Below the pieces are notes generated by a model that did not search any database, was not told the origin of the DNA, and saw nothing but the letters and a program-made list of their open reading frames with translations. Below, one piece after another: positions 36,950 to 46,978 of a stretch of 64,000 nucleotides of DNA (the stretch's first letter is position 1; each line of letters opens with the position of its first letter). The position numbers and the translations under genes are program-made. The DNA comes from Pseudomonas fluorescens (lineage in GTDB: Bacteria > Pseudomonadota > Gammaproteobacteria > Pseudomonadales > Pseudomonadaceae), in the NCBI RefSeq assembly GCF_902497895.1, contig NZ_CABVHQ010000004.1, forward strand, positions 62,001 to 126,000. Direction: 5' to 3'.

Positions 36950-38443
36950 TTAGAGCTTGATCCAGGTCGCCTTCAGCTCGGTGTATTTGTCGAACGCGTG
37001 CAGCGATTTGTCACGACCATTGCCCGATTGCTTGAAGCCACCAAACGGCGCAGTTATATCGCCGCCCTCGTACTGATTGATCCAGACGCTACCGGCACGC
37101 AATGCCTTGGCGGTCAGGTGAGCCTTGGAAATGTTCGAAGTCCATACCGCCGCGGCCAGGCCATAGGGCGTGTCGTTGGCAATCTGAATGGCATCCTCCA
37201 CGGTGTCGAAGGCAATGACCGAAAGCACCGGGCCAAAGATTTCTTCCTGGGCGATTTTCATCGCATTGTTTACGCCATCGAAAATCGTCGGCTCAATGTA
37301 GGTGCCTCCAGTTTCCTCGAGGATGCGCTTGCCACCCGCTACCAGTTTGGCCCCATCGCTATGACCGGATTCGATGTACGACAGCACGGTATTCATCTGC
37401 TGGGTATCCACCAGCGCACCGACGTTGGTCGCCGGGTCCAACGGATTGCCAGGCTTCCAGCTTTTCAGGGCTTCGATCACCAACGGCAGGAAGCGGTCCT
37501 TGATCGAACGCTCGACCAGCAGACGCGAACCGGCGGTGCAGACTTCGCCCTGGTTGAATGCGATGGCACCGGCCGCGGCTTCGGCGGCGGTTTGCAGGTC
37601 CGGGGCATCGGCGAACACGATGTTCGGGCTCTTGCCACCGGCTTCGAGCCAGACGCGCTTCATGTTCGATTCGCCAGAGTAGATCAGCAACTGCTTGGCA
37701 ATCTTCGACGAGCCGGTGAATACCAGGGTGTCGACGTCTATGTGCAAGGCCAGCGCCTTGCCGACGGTATGGCCGTAGCCAGGCAGCACGTTCAGCACAC
37801 CCGCTGGAATACCGGCTTCAACGGCCAGAGCGGCGATGCGGATGGCAGTCAGCGGCGACTTTTCGGACGGCTTGAGGATCACCGAGTTACCGGTGGACAA
37901 CGCCGGGCCAAGTTTCCAGCAGGCCATCATCAACGGGAAGTTCCATGGCACGATAGCGGCCACTACACCGACTGGCTCGCGGGTCACCAGACCCAGCTGA
38001 TCGTGCGGCGTGGCGGCGACTTCATCGTAGATCTTGTCGATGGCTTCGCCGCTCCAGCTCAGCGCTTGCGCGGCGCGCGGAACGTCGATGCCCAGGGAAT
38101 CGCTGATCGGCTTGCCCATGTCGAGGGTTTCAAGCAGGGCCAGTTCTTCGGCGTGCTTTTTCAGCAGGCCGGCGAAACGAATCATGGTGGACTTGCGCTT
38201 GCTCGGCGCCAGCCGCGACCAGACACCGGAATTGAAGGTGGTGCGGGCGTTTTCAACTGCGCGCTGGGCGTCGGCGGCGTCACAGCTGGCGATCTTGCCC
38301 AGCAGACGACCATCGACCGGGCTGATGCACTCGAACGTCTCATTGGAGACTGCTGCGGTGTATTCGCCATTGATGTAAGCGCGGCCTTCGATCTTCAGAT
38401 CGCGGGCGCGTTGTTCCCAATCGGCACGAGTCAGGGTGGTCAT
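36950..38443 (-). CDS. Aldehyde dehydrogenase of polyamine catabolism (PuuC/KauB/PauC type)
   Basis: NAD(P)-dependent aldehyde dehydrogenase, 497 residues, expected to oxidise gamma-glutamyl-aminobutyraldehyde or related omega-amino aldehydes. Catalytic Cys at about 302 in NQGEVCTAGSR, general base Glu in WLEAGGKSPN (about 268), cofactor motif FTGSSKIAKQ and PWNFPLMMACWKLGPAL are all intact. It would act after the oxidase at 30527. GGAGG precedes the ATG at 38443. Similar, by recall, to PA5312, known under several names, so no symbol is given. Confidence 0.88.
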   Translation of the reverse strand: MTTLTRADWEQRARDLKIEGRAYINGEYTAAVSNETFECISPVDGRLLGKIASCDAADAQRAVENARTTFNSGVWSRLAPSKRKSTMIRFAGLLKKHAEELALLETLDMGKPISDSLGIDVPRAAQALSWSGEAIDKIYDEVAATPHDQLGLVTREPVGVVAAIVPWNFPLMMACWKLGPALSTGNSVILKPSEKSPLTAIRIAALAVEAGIPAGVLNVLPGYGHTVGKALALHIDVDTLVFTGSSKIAKQLLIYSGESNMKRVWLEAGGKSPNIVFADAPDLQTAAEAAAGAIAFNQGEVCTAGSRLLVERSIKDRFLPLVIEALKSWKPGNPLDPATNVGALVDTQQMNTVLSYIESGHSDGAKLVAGGKRILEETGGTYIEPTIFDGVNNAMKIAQEEIFGPVLSVIAFDTVEDAIQIANDTPYGLAAAVWTSNISKAHLTAKALRAGSVWINQYEGGDITAPFGGFKQSGNGRDKSLHAFDKYTELKATWIKL

Positions 38444-38610
38444 ACGAGTGTCCTCCTCTTATTGAATACAGGCGCTACGCGTTCTACGCAGGCACCCTCA
38501 GGAATTCTGCCCGGCCATCTTTCACTTCGGCCCAAGGCAACCATCACCCTAAACCAGCGGCACCTCAAGTTTCAATATATTTGACACAGAGCGCTCAAAC
38601 GGCCTTGCGA

Positions 38611-38628
38611 TGTTCATTTTAATAAACA
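38611..38628. promoter_or_regulatory. Imperfect palindrome between the aldehyde dehydrogenase and cupin genes
   Basis: TGTTCATTTTAATAAACA is symmetric at 14 of 18 positions in an AT-rich stretch between two divergent starts (38443 and 38681). It is a candidate operator; the protein is unknown, PauR being one possibility. Confidence 0.3.
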
Positions 38629-38680
38629 TAGACTTTGGGCTTACCAGCCACTCACGCCGCAATCACGGGGGACAACAAGA

Positions 38681-39043
38681 ATGAGCATCCAGGACATCGT
38701 CGACTTCAACCAGGCCAACACTCAGGCAGAGCGCTTTCGCCCGGCCCAGGAAAAAGTCCTCAAGGGCGACCCGGAGCAAGCCATCTACAACCACTACAAC
38801 AGCCCTTGTGGTCAGATGAGCGCCGGTGTGTGGGAAGGCGCCGTAGGCCAATGGACAGTCAACTATACCGAGCACGAATACTGCGAGATCGTCCAAGGGG
38901 TCTCGGTATTGCGCGATTACGAAGGCAATGCCAAGACTCTGCGCGCCGGTGACCGTTTTGTGATCCCGGCCGGCTTCAGAGGCACCTGGGAAGTGCTGGA
39001 GACCTGCCGCAAGATCTATGTGGTGTTCGAGCAAAAGGCCTGA
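38681..39043 (+). CDS. Cupin-domain protein
   Basis: A 120-residue single-domain cupin related to the DUF861/EutQ-type group, with the first cupin motif around NYTEHEYCEIVQGVSVLRD and the second around AGDRFVIPAGFRGTWEVLE. The metal-ligand pattern is reduced (few histidines), as in that group, so binding or a non-redox role is as likely as catalysis. ATG 38681 is preceded by GGGGGA. It is divergent from the aldehyde dehydrogenase gene and may belong to the same amine-catabolism regulon. Confidence 0.8.
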   Translation: MSIQDIVDFNQANTQAERFRPAQEKVLKGDPEQAIYNHYNSPCGQMSAGVWEGAVGQWTVNYTEHEYCEIVQGVSVLRDYEGNAKTLRAGDRFVIPAGFRGTWEVLETCRKIYVVFEQKA

Positions 39044-39079
39044 CGTACTGCCGCTTTTAAAAGGCAAAAATCCGGCACA

Positions 39080-39119
39080 AAGAAAAAGGCCCGTATCTCG
39101 CGATACGGGCCTTTTTCTT
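39080..39119. terminator. Bidirectional intrinsic terminator, cupin gene/rpmG
   Basis: An 18-bp perfect stem (AAGAAAAAGGCCCGTATC with its complement, loop TCGC at 39098-39101) with A and T runs at its base serves both convergent transcripts. Confidence 0.92.
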
Positions 39120-39134
39120 AAGAGACAAAACCAA

Positions 39135-39290
39135 TTACTTGATTTTGGCTTCTTTGTAGATCACGTGCTTGCGAACCCGCGGATCGAATTTTTTGATTTC
39201 GATTTTATCCGGAGTGGTGCGCTTGTTCTTATCAGTGGTGTAGAAATGGCCTGTACCAGCGCTCGACACCAAACGGATCAATTCACGCAT
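39135..39290 (-). CDS. rpmG: 50S ribosomal protein L33
   Basis: The 51-residue product [20 protein letters not shown]...KEAKIK is a complete L33. It is the non-zinc type: the two Cys pairs of the zinc-ribbon form are absent, the position before TGHFYTT having no cysteine. It follows rpmB by eleven bases. AGCTAATC lies upstream with GGGAGC as Shine-Dalgarno. Confidence 0.96.
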   Translation of the reverse strand: MRELIRLVSSAGTGHFYTTDKNKRTTPDKIEIKKFDPRVRKHVIYKEAKIK

Positions 39291-39301
39291 GATTAGCTCC
39301 C

Positions 39302-39535
39302 TTAGATCTTGCCAGCACGGCGGATTTCGGCCAGCACGACAGTGATGCCACGCTTGTCGATGATACGCATGCCTTTGGCAGATACGCGCAGACGCACGAA
39401 ACGTTTCTCTTCTTCAACCCAGAAGCGGTGATGCTGCAGGTTCGGCAGGAAACGACGACGGGTTTTGTTATTTGCGTGGGAAATGTTATTCCCAGTCACC
39501 GGACCCTTACCGGTAACTTGACAGACTCTCGACAT
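39302..39535 (-). CDS. rpmB: 50S ribosomal protein L28
   Basis: The 77-residue product begins [34 protein letters not shown], the signature of L28. It has the usual bacterial length and is basic throughout. It is first in the rpmB-rpmG operon; GAGGG lies shortly before the ATG. A candidate promoter lies about 150 bases upstream (39686-39714), leaving a long leader. Confidence 0.97.
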   Translation of the reverse strand: MSRVCQVTGKGPVTGNNISHANNKTRRRFLPNLQHHRFWVEEEKRFVRLRVSAKGMRIIDKRGITVVLAEIRRAGKI

Positions 39536-40078
39536 GCCTCAGCCCTCTAAAACCACATGCCCAACCCGGCATGGGTTGGCCGCTTAATCTCTCAGTCAAT
39601 TTGGCGCCAGGCGCCGCGTTTCTTTAAGGGTCTTACCGGCTACACCTACAAGCGAAGGAACCGGGCCCCTAGAAAAGAGCGCTGCTTTATACCAGAAAGA
39701 CCCCACTGCAACAACAGGCGATGTGATCTGCCTTTCTTGAAGCCCCGGTTTTCTTGCTCCGGGCGCCTCAGTCAAAGGCTGCCGACGCAGGTTACCGCTC
39801 GTCGCAGAACTTGCGCCTGGTTGCCATTACACACGACTCAGCTATACAGATTACCCGTAAATGACCTTGATCAAACGAGGCAATGGGGCTGTTTTTCAGA
39901 AAAAATGCTCTGGTTTTGTCAGAAATACCACTCATCTGGCCATTTCCCCCTTGAAAGACCACACGCCGCAAACGCCAATCTGAAAAATTGGATAGTCATT
40001 TTCAAACGAGGCCACTAGGGTAAGCCTTTTCCAGACTGCACTCGCAGATGGGCCTTCGATCTGCAAAGGAAACCGAAT
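39536..40078. other. Gene-free stretch with the rpmB leader and the upstream region of the binding-protein gene
   Basis: No gene with Pseudomonas-like codon use is seen; a 153-codon open frame on the plus strand has no homology I recognise and odd composition. Near rpmB lies a leader that could fold. The right part is AT-rich and includes two copies of TCAAACGAGGC (39871-39881 and 40002-40012), 131 bases apart, upstream of the peptide-binding gene. Confidence 0.6.
39686..39714 (-). promoter_or_regulatory. Candidate rpmB-rpmG promoter
   Basis: On the minus strand TTGTTG and TATAAA are spaced by 17 bases. The -10 is strong and the -35 weak; the start would fall near 39679. Confidence 0.4.
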
Positions 40079-41662
40079 ATGCGCCTCGCTGCCCTACCGC
40101 TACTGCTCATTCCCCTTCTGAGCCCGCTGGCCCATGCCGCCGCCCTCAGCGTCTGCACCGAGGCCAGCCCGGAAGGGTTCGACGTGGTGCAATACAATTC
40201 GCTGACCACCACCAATGCGTCCGCCGACGTACTGATGAATCGCTTGGTGGACTTCGACACCACCAGCGGCAAAGTGGTACCCAGCCTCGCTGACAGTTGG
40301 GAAGTTTCCACGGACGGCCTGACGTATGTCTTCAAGCTGCATCCGCAGGTGAAATTCCATCGCACCGAGTACTTCAGCCCCAGTCGCGAGCTGACTGCAG
40401 AAGATGTGAAGTTCAGCTTCGAGCGGATGCTTGACCCCGCCAACCCATGGCATAAGGTCGCCCAGAGCGGTTTCCCCCATGCGCAATCGATGCAGTTGCC
40501 GGCGCTGATCAAAAAAATCGACGCGCTCGACCCGCTGACTGTGCGGTTCACCCTCGACCACCCGGATTCGACCTTCCTCGCGACCCTGAGCATGGGCTTC
40601 GCCTCGATCTATTCGGCAGAGTATGCCGACCAGCTACTCAAGGCCGGCACCCCGGAGAAGCTCAACAGCCAGCCGATCGGCAGCGGCCCGTTCATCTTCG
40701 GGCGCTTCCAGAAGGACGCGGCGGTTCGCTACAAGGCCAACCGCGACTACTTCGGCGGCAAGCCTGCGGTGGACACCCTGGTGTTCGCCATCACCCCGGA
40801 CGCCAACGTGCGCCTGCAAAAATTGCGGCGCAACGAGTGCCAGATCGCCCTGTCGCCCAAACCCCTGGACGTGCAAGTCGCCAGCAAGGAATCGACGCTT
40901 AAAGTCGAGAGCACCGCGGCCTTCATGACGGCGTTTGTCGCCATCAACAGCCAGCACCCGCCGCTGGACAAGCCTGAAGTCCGCCAGGCAATCAACCTCG
41001 CTTTCGACAAGTCCAGCTACCTCAAGGCCGTCTTCGAAGACACTGCCGAACCCGCTAATGGCCCTTACCCACCCAACACCTGGAGCTACGCCCAGGAACT
41101 GCCAGGCTACTCCCATAACGTCGCCAAGGCGCGGGAGCTGCTGGCCAGGGCCGGGCTCAAGGACGGCTTCAAAACCACCCTCTGGACCCGCCCCTCGGGC
41201 AGTCTGCTCAACCCCAACCCAAGCCTGGGCGCCCAGCTGTTGCAGGCGGATCTGGCCGAGGTCGGCATTCAGGCCGAGATTCGGGTTATCGAGTGGGGCG
41301 AGCTGATTCGCCGGGCCAAAGCCGGTGAGCACGACCTGCTGTTCATGGGCTGGGCTGGCGATAACGGCGACCCGGATAACTTCCTCACCCCGCAGTTTTC
41401 CTGCGCCGCGGTGAAATCCGGGACCAACTTCGCCCGCTACTGCGACCAGGGCCTGGACAAACTGATCAGCGCCGGCAAGACCACCAGCGAGCAAGGTGTG
41501 CGCAGCAAGTTGTACCAACAGGCTCAGGCGCAAATCCAGCACCAGGCGCTCTGGCTGCCCCTGGCGCATCCGACCGCCTTCGCTCTGACGCGCAAGGAGG
41601 TGCAGGGCTACCAGGTCAGCCCGTTCGGTCGCCAGGACTACTCGAAGGTCAGCGTCAAGTAG
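40079..41662 (+). CDS. Periplasmic dipeptide/oligopeptide-binding protein (DppA-like)
   Basis: Solute-binding protein of an ABC importer, 527 residues. It has a signal peptide (about 1-21, LIPLLSPLAHAAAL), then the SBP family 5 fold with LADSWEVSTDGLTYVFKLHPQVKFH, AEDVKFSFERML, IGSGPFIFGRF, and the C-terminal GWAGDNGDPDNFL. Binding of dipeptides or small peptides is likely. No permease or ATPase gene is adjacent, so it must share a transporter encoded elsewhere. AAAGGAAACC precedes the ATG. Confidence 0.9.
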   Translation: MRLAALPLLLIPLLSPLAHAAALSVCTEASPEGFDVVQYNSLTTTNASADVLMNRLVDFDTTSGKVVPSLADSWEVSTDGLTYVFKLHPQVKFHRTEYFSPSRELTAEDVKFSFERMLDPANPWHKVAQSGFPHAQSMQLPALIKKIDALDPLTVRFTLDHPDSTFLATLSMGFASIYSAEYADQLLKAGTPEKLNSQPIGSGPFIFGRFQKDAAVRYKANRDYFGGKPAVDTLVFAITPDANVRLQKLRRNECQIALSPKPLDVQVASKESTLKVESTAAFMTAFVAINSQHPPLDKPEVRQAINLAFDKSSYLKAVFEDTAEPANGPYPPNTWSYAQELPGYSHNVAKARELLARAGLKDGFKTTLWTRPSGSLLNPNPSLGAQLLQADLAEVGIQAEIRVIEWGELIRRAKAGEHDLLFMGWAGDNGDPDNFLTPQFSCAAVKSGTNFARYCDQGLDKLISAGKTTSEQGVRSKLYQQAQAQIQHQALWLPLAHPTAFALTRKEVQGYQVSPFGRQDYSKVSVK

Positions 41663-41664
41663 CC

Positions 41665-41723
41665 AGCTGCAAGCCGCAAGTTCAGAGCGCTACGCGTACC
41701 GCTCTGTCTTGCCGCTTGCAGCT
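41665..41723. terminator. Nested hairpin after the binding-protein gene
   Basis: AGCTGCAAGCCGCAAG and CTTGCCGCTTGCAGCT pair with one mismatch, enclosing a second perfect stem CAGAGCG/CGCTCTG. It lies between convergent genes; it may be a repeated element used as a terminator. Confidence 0.6.
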
Positions 41724-41743
41724 TGAGGCTTGCCGCTGCCTCT

Positions 41744-42418
41744 CTACATCCACCCATACTCGGACATCGACAGCGGATCGCCGTCACCGATGATGAAATG
41801 GTCGAGCACCCGGACATCGATCAGATCCAGCGCCTTCTGCAGGCGCTTGGTCAGTACGCGATCGGCCTGACTCGGCTCGGCGATGCCCGAAGGGTGGTTG
41901 TGACACAAAATCAAGGCCGCCGCATTGTATGCCAACGCGCGCTTGACCACCTGCCGGGGATAGACACTGGTCGTGTCGATCGAGCCTCTGAACAGCGCCT
42001 CGAACCCCAGCACGCGATGCTTGGTATCCAGAAACAGACACCCAAACACTTCATGGGGCTCATGCCGAAGCAACGCCTTGAGGTAGTCGCGCACGACTAA
42101 CGGACTTTCCAGCACTGAGCCCCGCCGTAACCTTTCGGCCAAATGCCGCCGAGCCATCTCCAGCACCGCCTGCAATTGAGCGAATTTCGCCGGACCCAAC
42201 CCCAACTGGCGATTGAACGTTGGCTGATCCGCCTCCAGCAACGCCCGCAGGCTGCCAAACTGAAGCAGCAAGTGCCGGGCAAGATCCACCGCACTTTTAC
42301 CGCTGACCCCGGTTCGTAGAAAGATCGCCAGCAACTCGGCGTCGGAAAGACTGGCCGAACCCTGCTCCAGAAGTTTCTCCCGCGGACGCTCCGCCGCAGG
42401 CCAATCGCGAATGCTCAT
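41744..42418 (-). CDS. radC: RadC/YicR family protein
   Basis: A 224-residue protein with an N-terminal helix-hairpin-helix part ([20 protein letters not shown], about 73-92) and a C-terminal MPN/JAMM-type domain with the zinc signature HNHPSG (about 174) and a downstream Ser-x-Ala-Asp (PSQADRVLT). The original link of radC to DNA repair was shown to be mistaken in E. coli, so its role is open. It starts 131 bases from divergent coaBC. Confidence 0.92.
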   Translation of the reverse strand: MSIRDWPAAERPREKLLEQGSASLSDAELLAIFLRTGVSGKSAVDLARHLLLQFGSLRALLEADQPTFNRQLGLGPAKFAQLQAVLEMARRHLAERLRRGSVLESPLVVRDYLKALLRHEPHEVFGCLFLDTKHRVLGFEALFRGSIDTTSVYPRQVVKRALAYNAAALILCHNHPSGIAEPSQADRVLTKRLQKALDLIDVRVLDHFIIGDGDPLSMSEYGWM

Positions 42419-42549
42419 AGCACCTCCATGTGTGTGGGCGCCGCTGTTCCGTGGCGGTCGCTGTGCTATCTTAGCCCATCTTTTTTGCGTGCGATTTCAC
42501 CTGGGGAGGGGTATTGCGCGCAGTCATCACTGAACAGAAAGGCAAGCCT

Positions 42550-43758
42550 ATGCAGCGTCTGTATCGGAAACGCATTGTTCTCGGCGTCGGCGGTGGCATT
42601 GCCGCTTATAAGAGCGCCGAACTGGTTCGCCGACTCCTCGATCAGGGCGCCGAAGTGCGCGTGGTCATGACCCGTGGTGGCAGCGAGTTCATCACCCCGC
42701 TGACCATGCAGGCCCTGTCGGGGCACCCGGTCCATATGGACCTGCTCGACCCGGCGGCCGAAGCCGCGATGGGCCATATCGAGCTGGCGAAATGGGCCGA
42801 TCTGGTATTGATCGCCCCTGCCACCGCGGACCTGATCGCCCGCCTGGCCCAAGGCATCGCCGATGACCTGCTGACCACCCTGGTCCTGGCTACCGACGCC
42901 ACCGTCGCTATTGCCCCGGCCATGAACCAGGCCATGTGGCGCGATCCGGCCACCCAGGCCAACACCCAGTTGCTCGAAAGCCGTGGCCTGCGGGTGTTCG
43001 GCCCGGCCTCCGGGAGCCAGGCCTGCGGCGACGTCGGCATGGGCCGCATGCTCGAAGCCGACGACCTGGCGCTCTGTGCTGCCGAGTGTTTCAAGCGCCA
43101 GTCGTTGACCGGCAAGCACGTGCTGATCACCGCCGGCCCGACCCAGGAAAACATTGACCCGGTGCGCTACATCACCAACCACAGCTCCGGAAAAATGGGC
43201 TTCGCCCTGGCGGAAGCAGCTGTCGAGGCCGGCGCCCGCGTGACCTTGATCACCGGCCCGGTACATTTGCCGACCCCGGATCGGGTAACCCGAATCGATG
43301 TGGTCAGCGCCCGGGACATGCTGGCCGCCTGCGAAGCAGCGATCCCCTGCGACCTGTTCATCGCCTCCGCGGCGGTCGCCGACTACCGCCCGGAAGTCGT
43401 CGCCCCACAAAAACTCAAGAAAGACCCTACGAACGGCGACGGCTTGTTGCTACAGATGGTGCGCAACCCAGACATTCTGGCCACCATCGCCACCCGTCCC
43501 GACCGTCCGTTCAGTGTCGGCTTCGCTGCTGAAACCGAACATCTGCTCGACTATGCTGCACGCAAATTGAAAGACAAAAACCTCGATCTGATCGTTGCCA
43601 ACGATGTCGCCAACCCGAGCATTGGCTTCAATAGCGAGGAAAACGCCTGCAGCGTGATTGACCGGGAGTTGCACGCAACGCTCTTTGCCCAGACCAGCAA
43701 GGGCAAGATTGCCCGCCAGCTGATCACTTTTATCGCCGAACGTCTGAACCAGGTTTAA
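42550..43758 (+). CDS. coaBC: Bifunctional phosphopantothenoylcysteine decarboxylase/phosphopantothenate-cysteine ligase
   Basis: Coenzyme A synthesis: ligates cysteine to 4'-phosphopantothenate (CTP-dependent CoaB) and decarboxylates the product (FMN-dependent CoaC). The 402-residue protein has CoaC at the N-terminus ([26 protein letters not shown]) and CoaB at the C-terminus ([25 protein letters not shown], the KLKK motif). I start it at ATG 42550 ([12 protein letters not shown]) after AAAGG; a start 12 codons earlier is possible. dut follows after five bases. Confidence 0.95.
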   Translation: MQRLYRKRIVLGVGGGIAAYKSAELVRRLLDQGAEVRVVMTRGGSEFITPLTMQALSGHPVHMDLLDPAAEAAMGHIELAKWADLVLIAPATADLIARLAQGIADDLLTTLVLATDATVAIAPAMNQAMWRDPATQANTQLLESRGLRVFGPASGSQACGDVGMGRMLEADDLALCAAECFKRQSLTGKHVLITAGPTQENIDPVRYITNHSSGKMGFALAEAAVEAGARVTLITGPVHLPTPDRVTRIDVVSARDMLAACEAAIPCDLFIASAAVADYRPEVVAPQKLKKDPTNGDGLLLQMVRNPDILATIATRPDRPFSVGFAAETEHLLDYAARKLKDKNLDLIVANDVANPSIGFNSEENACSVIDRELHATLFAQTSKGKIARQLITFIAERLNQV

Positions 43759-43763
43759 CTCGC

Positions 43764-44219
43764 ATGCACACCTTACAAGCCAAGATCCTCGACCCACGCA
43801 TTGGTACTGAATTCCCGCTGCCGCAGTACGCCACACCGGGTTCCGCCGGCCTCGACCTGCGCGCCATGCTGGAAAAAGACACTACCATCAAGCCAGGCGA
43901 AACCCTGCTGATCCCTACCGGCCTGTCGGTTTACATCGGCGATCCGGGTTTAGCGGCACTGATTCTGCCGCGCTCAGGCCTGGGCCATAAGCACGGCATC
44001 GTGCTGGGCAATCTGGTCGGCCTGATCGACTCCGATTACCAGGGCCCGCTGATGGTGTCGTGCTGGAACCGTGGCCAGACCGATTTCACCATCGTGATTG
44101 GCGAACGTCTGGCCCAGTTGGTGCTGGTTCCCGTGGTTCAAGCGCACTTCGAGCTGGTCGAAGAGTTTGATGAATCCCAGCGCGGCACCGGCGGTTTCGG
44201 GCACTCCGGCAGCCACTGA
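43764..44219 (+). CDS. dut: dUTP diphosphatase (dUTPase)
   Basis: Hydrolyses dUTP to dUMP, keeping uracil out of DNA and supplying dTMP synthesis. The 151-residue trimeric-type enzyme has all five motifs: [31 protein letters not shown] with the catalytic Asp, [11 protein letters not shown] and the C-terminal arm [10 protein letters not shown]. The coaBC-dut pair is conserved in gamma-proteobacteria. Confidence 0.97.
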   Translation: MHTLQAKILDPRIGTEFPLPQYATPGSAGLDLRAMLEKDTTIKPGETLLIPTGLSVYIGDPGLAALILPRSGLGHKHGIVLGNLVGLIDSDYQGPLMVSCWNRGQTDFTIVIGERLAQLVLVPVVQAHFELVEEFDESQRGTGGFGHSGSH

Positions 44220-44357
44220 TCATAGGACGGCCGGGGGCCCTGCCCGGCCTGAAACCCGCACTTTGTATTTCAGGGACGAAAAAATTGCGCAGCCTTCATT
44301 GGAACCTTTACCGCCGAAAATCAAGGCATTGACCAGCCATTCGGTTACGGACTTTGG

Positions 44358-44373
44358 TGGCATGGCCTTTGCA
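44358..44373 (+). promoter_or_regulatory. Sigma-54-type promoter upstream of algC
   Basis: TGGCAT-GGCCT-TTGCA has GG and GC at exact -24/-12 spacing and matches the consensus at 10 of 11 fixed positions. A start near 44384 would leave about 95 bases before the algC ATG. Confidence 0.6.
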
Positions 44374-44480
44374 CACCACGAACTCTCTGCCGAATACGCC
44401 GTCATATCCTTCAGTTTGAGACTGCCGACGAGTTTTTCGCAGGCAGGTCCAGCCACTTTCGAGATGGAGCATTTCCAGAA

Positions 44481-45878
44481 ATGAGCACCCCAGCCCAAGT
44501 CGCACCGAACTTCCCTGACAGCATTTTCCGCGCCTACGACATCCGCGGCACCGTCCCGGAATTCTTGAACGCTGAAACCGCTTACTGGCTCGGACGCGCC
44601 ATCGGCTCCCAGAGCCTGGCCCAGGACGAACCAAACGTTTCCGTTGGCCGCGACGGCCGCCTGTCCGGTCCAGAGCTGGTGGAACGTCTGATCCAGGGCC
44701 TGGCCGACAGCGGTTGCCACGTCAGCGACGTCGGCCTGGTGCCAACGCCTGCGCTGTATTACGCCGCCAACGTACTGGCCGGCAAATCCGGTGTGATGCT
44801 TACCGGTAGCCACAACCCGTCGAACTACAACGGTTTCAAGATCGTCATTGCCGGTGACACCCTGGCGAACGAACAGATCCAGGCCCTGCACGAACGCCTC
44901 AAGACCAATAACCTGAGCAGCGGCAAGGGCAGCATCACCCAGGTCGAGATACTCGAGCGCTACAACACCGAAATCGTCCAGGACATCAAACTGGCTCGCC
45001 GCCTGAAAGTGGTAGTCGATTGCGGCAACGGCGCCGCCGGCGTGATCGCCCCGCAACTGATCGAAGCCCTGAACTGCGAAGTCATCCCACTGTTCTGCGA
45101 AGTCGACGGCAACTTCCCGAACCACCACCCGGATCCGGGCAAGCCTGAAAACCTGGTGGACCTGATCGCCAAGGTCAAGGAAGTGAACGCCGACCTGGGC
45201 CTGGCCTTCGACGGCGATGGCGATCGCGTCGGCGTGGTAACCAACACCGGCAACATCGTCTTCCCGGACCGGCTGTTGATGCTGTTCGCCCGCGACGTTG
45301 TGGCACGCAATCCGGACGCAGAGATCATTTTCGACGTCAAATGCACCCGTCGCCTGACGCCACTGATCAAGGAGTACGGTGGTCGTCCTCTAATGTGGAA
45401 GACCGGTCATTCGTTGATCAAAAAGAAAATGAAGCAAACTGGCGCGCTGTTGGCCGGTGAAATGAGCGGGCATATCTTCTTCAAGGAGCGCTGGTTCGGT
45501 TTCGACGACGGCATCTACAGCGCCGCGCGACTGCTGGAGATCCTCAGCAAGGAAAAATCCACTGCGGAGGAGTTGTTTGCGACCTTCCCGAACGATATTT
45601 CTACGCCGGAAATCAATATCCATGTGACCGAAGAGAGCAAATTCAGCATCATTGATGCATTGCACGACGCGCAGTGGGGCGAAGGCGCCGACCTGACCAC
45701 CATCGATGGTGTGCGGGTCGACTACGCCGAAGGCTGGGGCCTGGTTCGCGCTTCCAACACCACGCCGGTGCTGGTACTGCGTTTCGAAGCCGATACCGAG
45801 GCCGAGTTGCAGCGCATCAAGGACGTGTTCCACGCTCAGCTGAAACGTGTTGCCCCTGATCTACAACTACCGTTCTGA
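44481..45878 (+). CDS. algC: Phosphomannomutase/phosphoglucomutase AlgC
   Basis: Interconverts mannose-6-P/mannose-1-P and glucose-6-P/glucose-1-P for alginate, LPS and other exopolysaccharides. The 465-residue protein has the four-domain mutase fold: phosphoserine at about Ser110 in MLTGSHNPSNYNG, the metal loop DGDGDRVG (about 245), sugar loop GEMSGHIFFKERW and the phosphate-binding domain with RASNTTPVLVLRFE. Closely follows dut after a 261-base gap that contains a sigma-54-like promoter; argB follows 29 bases later. Confidence 0.96.
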   Translation: MSTPAQVAPNFPDSIFRAYDIRGTVPEFLNAETAYWLGRAIGSQSLAQDEPNVSVGRDGRLSGPELVERLIQGLADSGCHVSDVGLVPTPALYYAANVLAGKSGVMLTGSHNPSNYNGFKIVIAGDTLANEQIQALHERLKTNNLSSGKGSITQVEILERYNTEIVQDIKLARRLKVVVDCGNGAAGVIAPQLIEALNCEVIPLFCEVDGNFPNHHPDPGKPENLVDLIAKVKEVNADLGLAFDGDGDRVGVVTNTGNIVFPDRLLMLFARDVVARNPDAEIIFDVKCTRRLTPLIKEYGGRPLMWKTGHSLIKKKMKQTGALLAGEMSGHIFFKERWFGFDDGIYSAARLLEILSKEKSTAEELFATFPNDISTPEINIHVTEESKFSIIDALHDAQWGEGADLTTIDGVRVDYAEGWGLVRASNTTPVLVLRFEADTEAELQRIKDVFHAQLKRVAPDLQLPF

Positions 45879-45907
45879 TTCACTAAACAGTTTCACCGGA
45901 GCCCTGA

Positions 45908-46813
<906 letters not shown>

Positions 46814-46825
46814 GCAACGCATACC

Positions 46826-46865
46826 AAAAGACCCCGCTCAGCCTGGCTGAGCGGGGTCTTTTTTT
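46826..46865 (+). terminator. Intrinsic terminator of argB
   Basis: AAAAGACCCCGCTCAG and CTGAGCGGGGTCTTTT pair around a five-base loop and are followed by a run of T residues (from 46859). Confidence 0.92.
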
Positions 46866-46877
46866 GTCTGCGATCCC

Positions 46878-46967
46878 TGTGGGAGCGAGCTTGCTCGCGA
46901 TAGCGGTCTTTCAGTCACATCAATTTTGAATGTGAAGGCCTCATCGCGAGCAAGCTCGCTCCCACAG
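46878..46967. repeat. REPIN, GTGGGAGCGAGC family
   Basis: Perfect inverted ends TGTGGGAGCGAGCTTGCTCG / CGAGCAAGCTCGCTCCCACA with an inner CACAT/ATGTG pairing, between convergent argB and pyrE. Confidence 0.9.
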
Positions 46968-46978
46968 GGGATTTGTGG

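Noticed and set aside
36833..38584. 583-codon open frame antisense to the aldehyde dehydrogenase gene
   Set aside because: The dehydrogenase on the other strand has all catalytic motifs; the antisense product has no recognisable fold.
39557..40018. 153-codon open frame after rpmB
   Set aside because: No RBS, no familiar sequence, mixed composition; it covers the rpmB leader and promoter.
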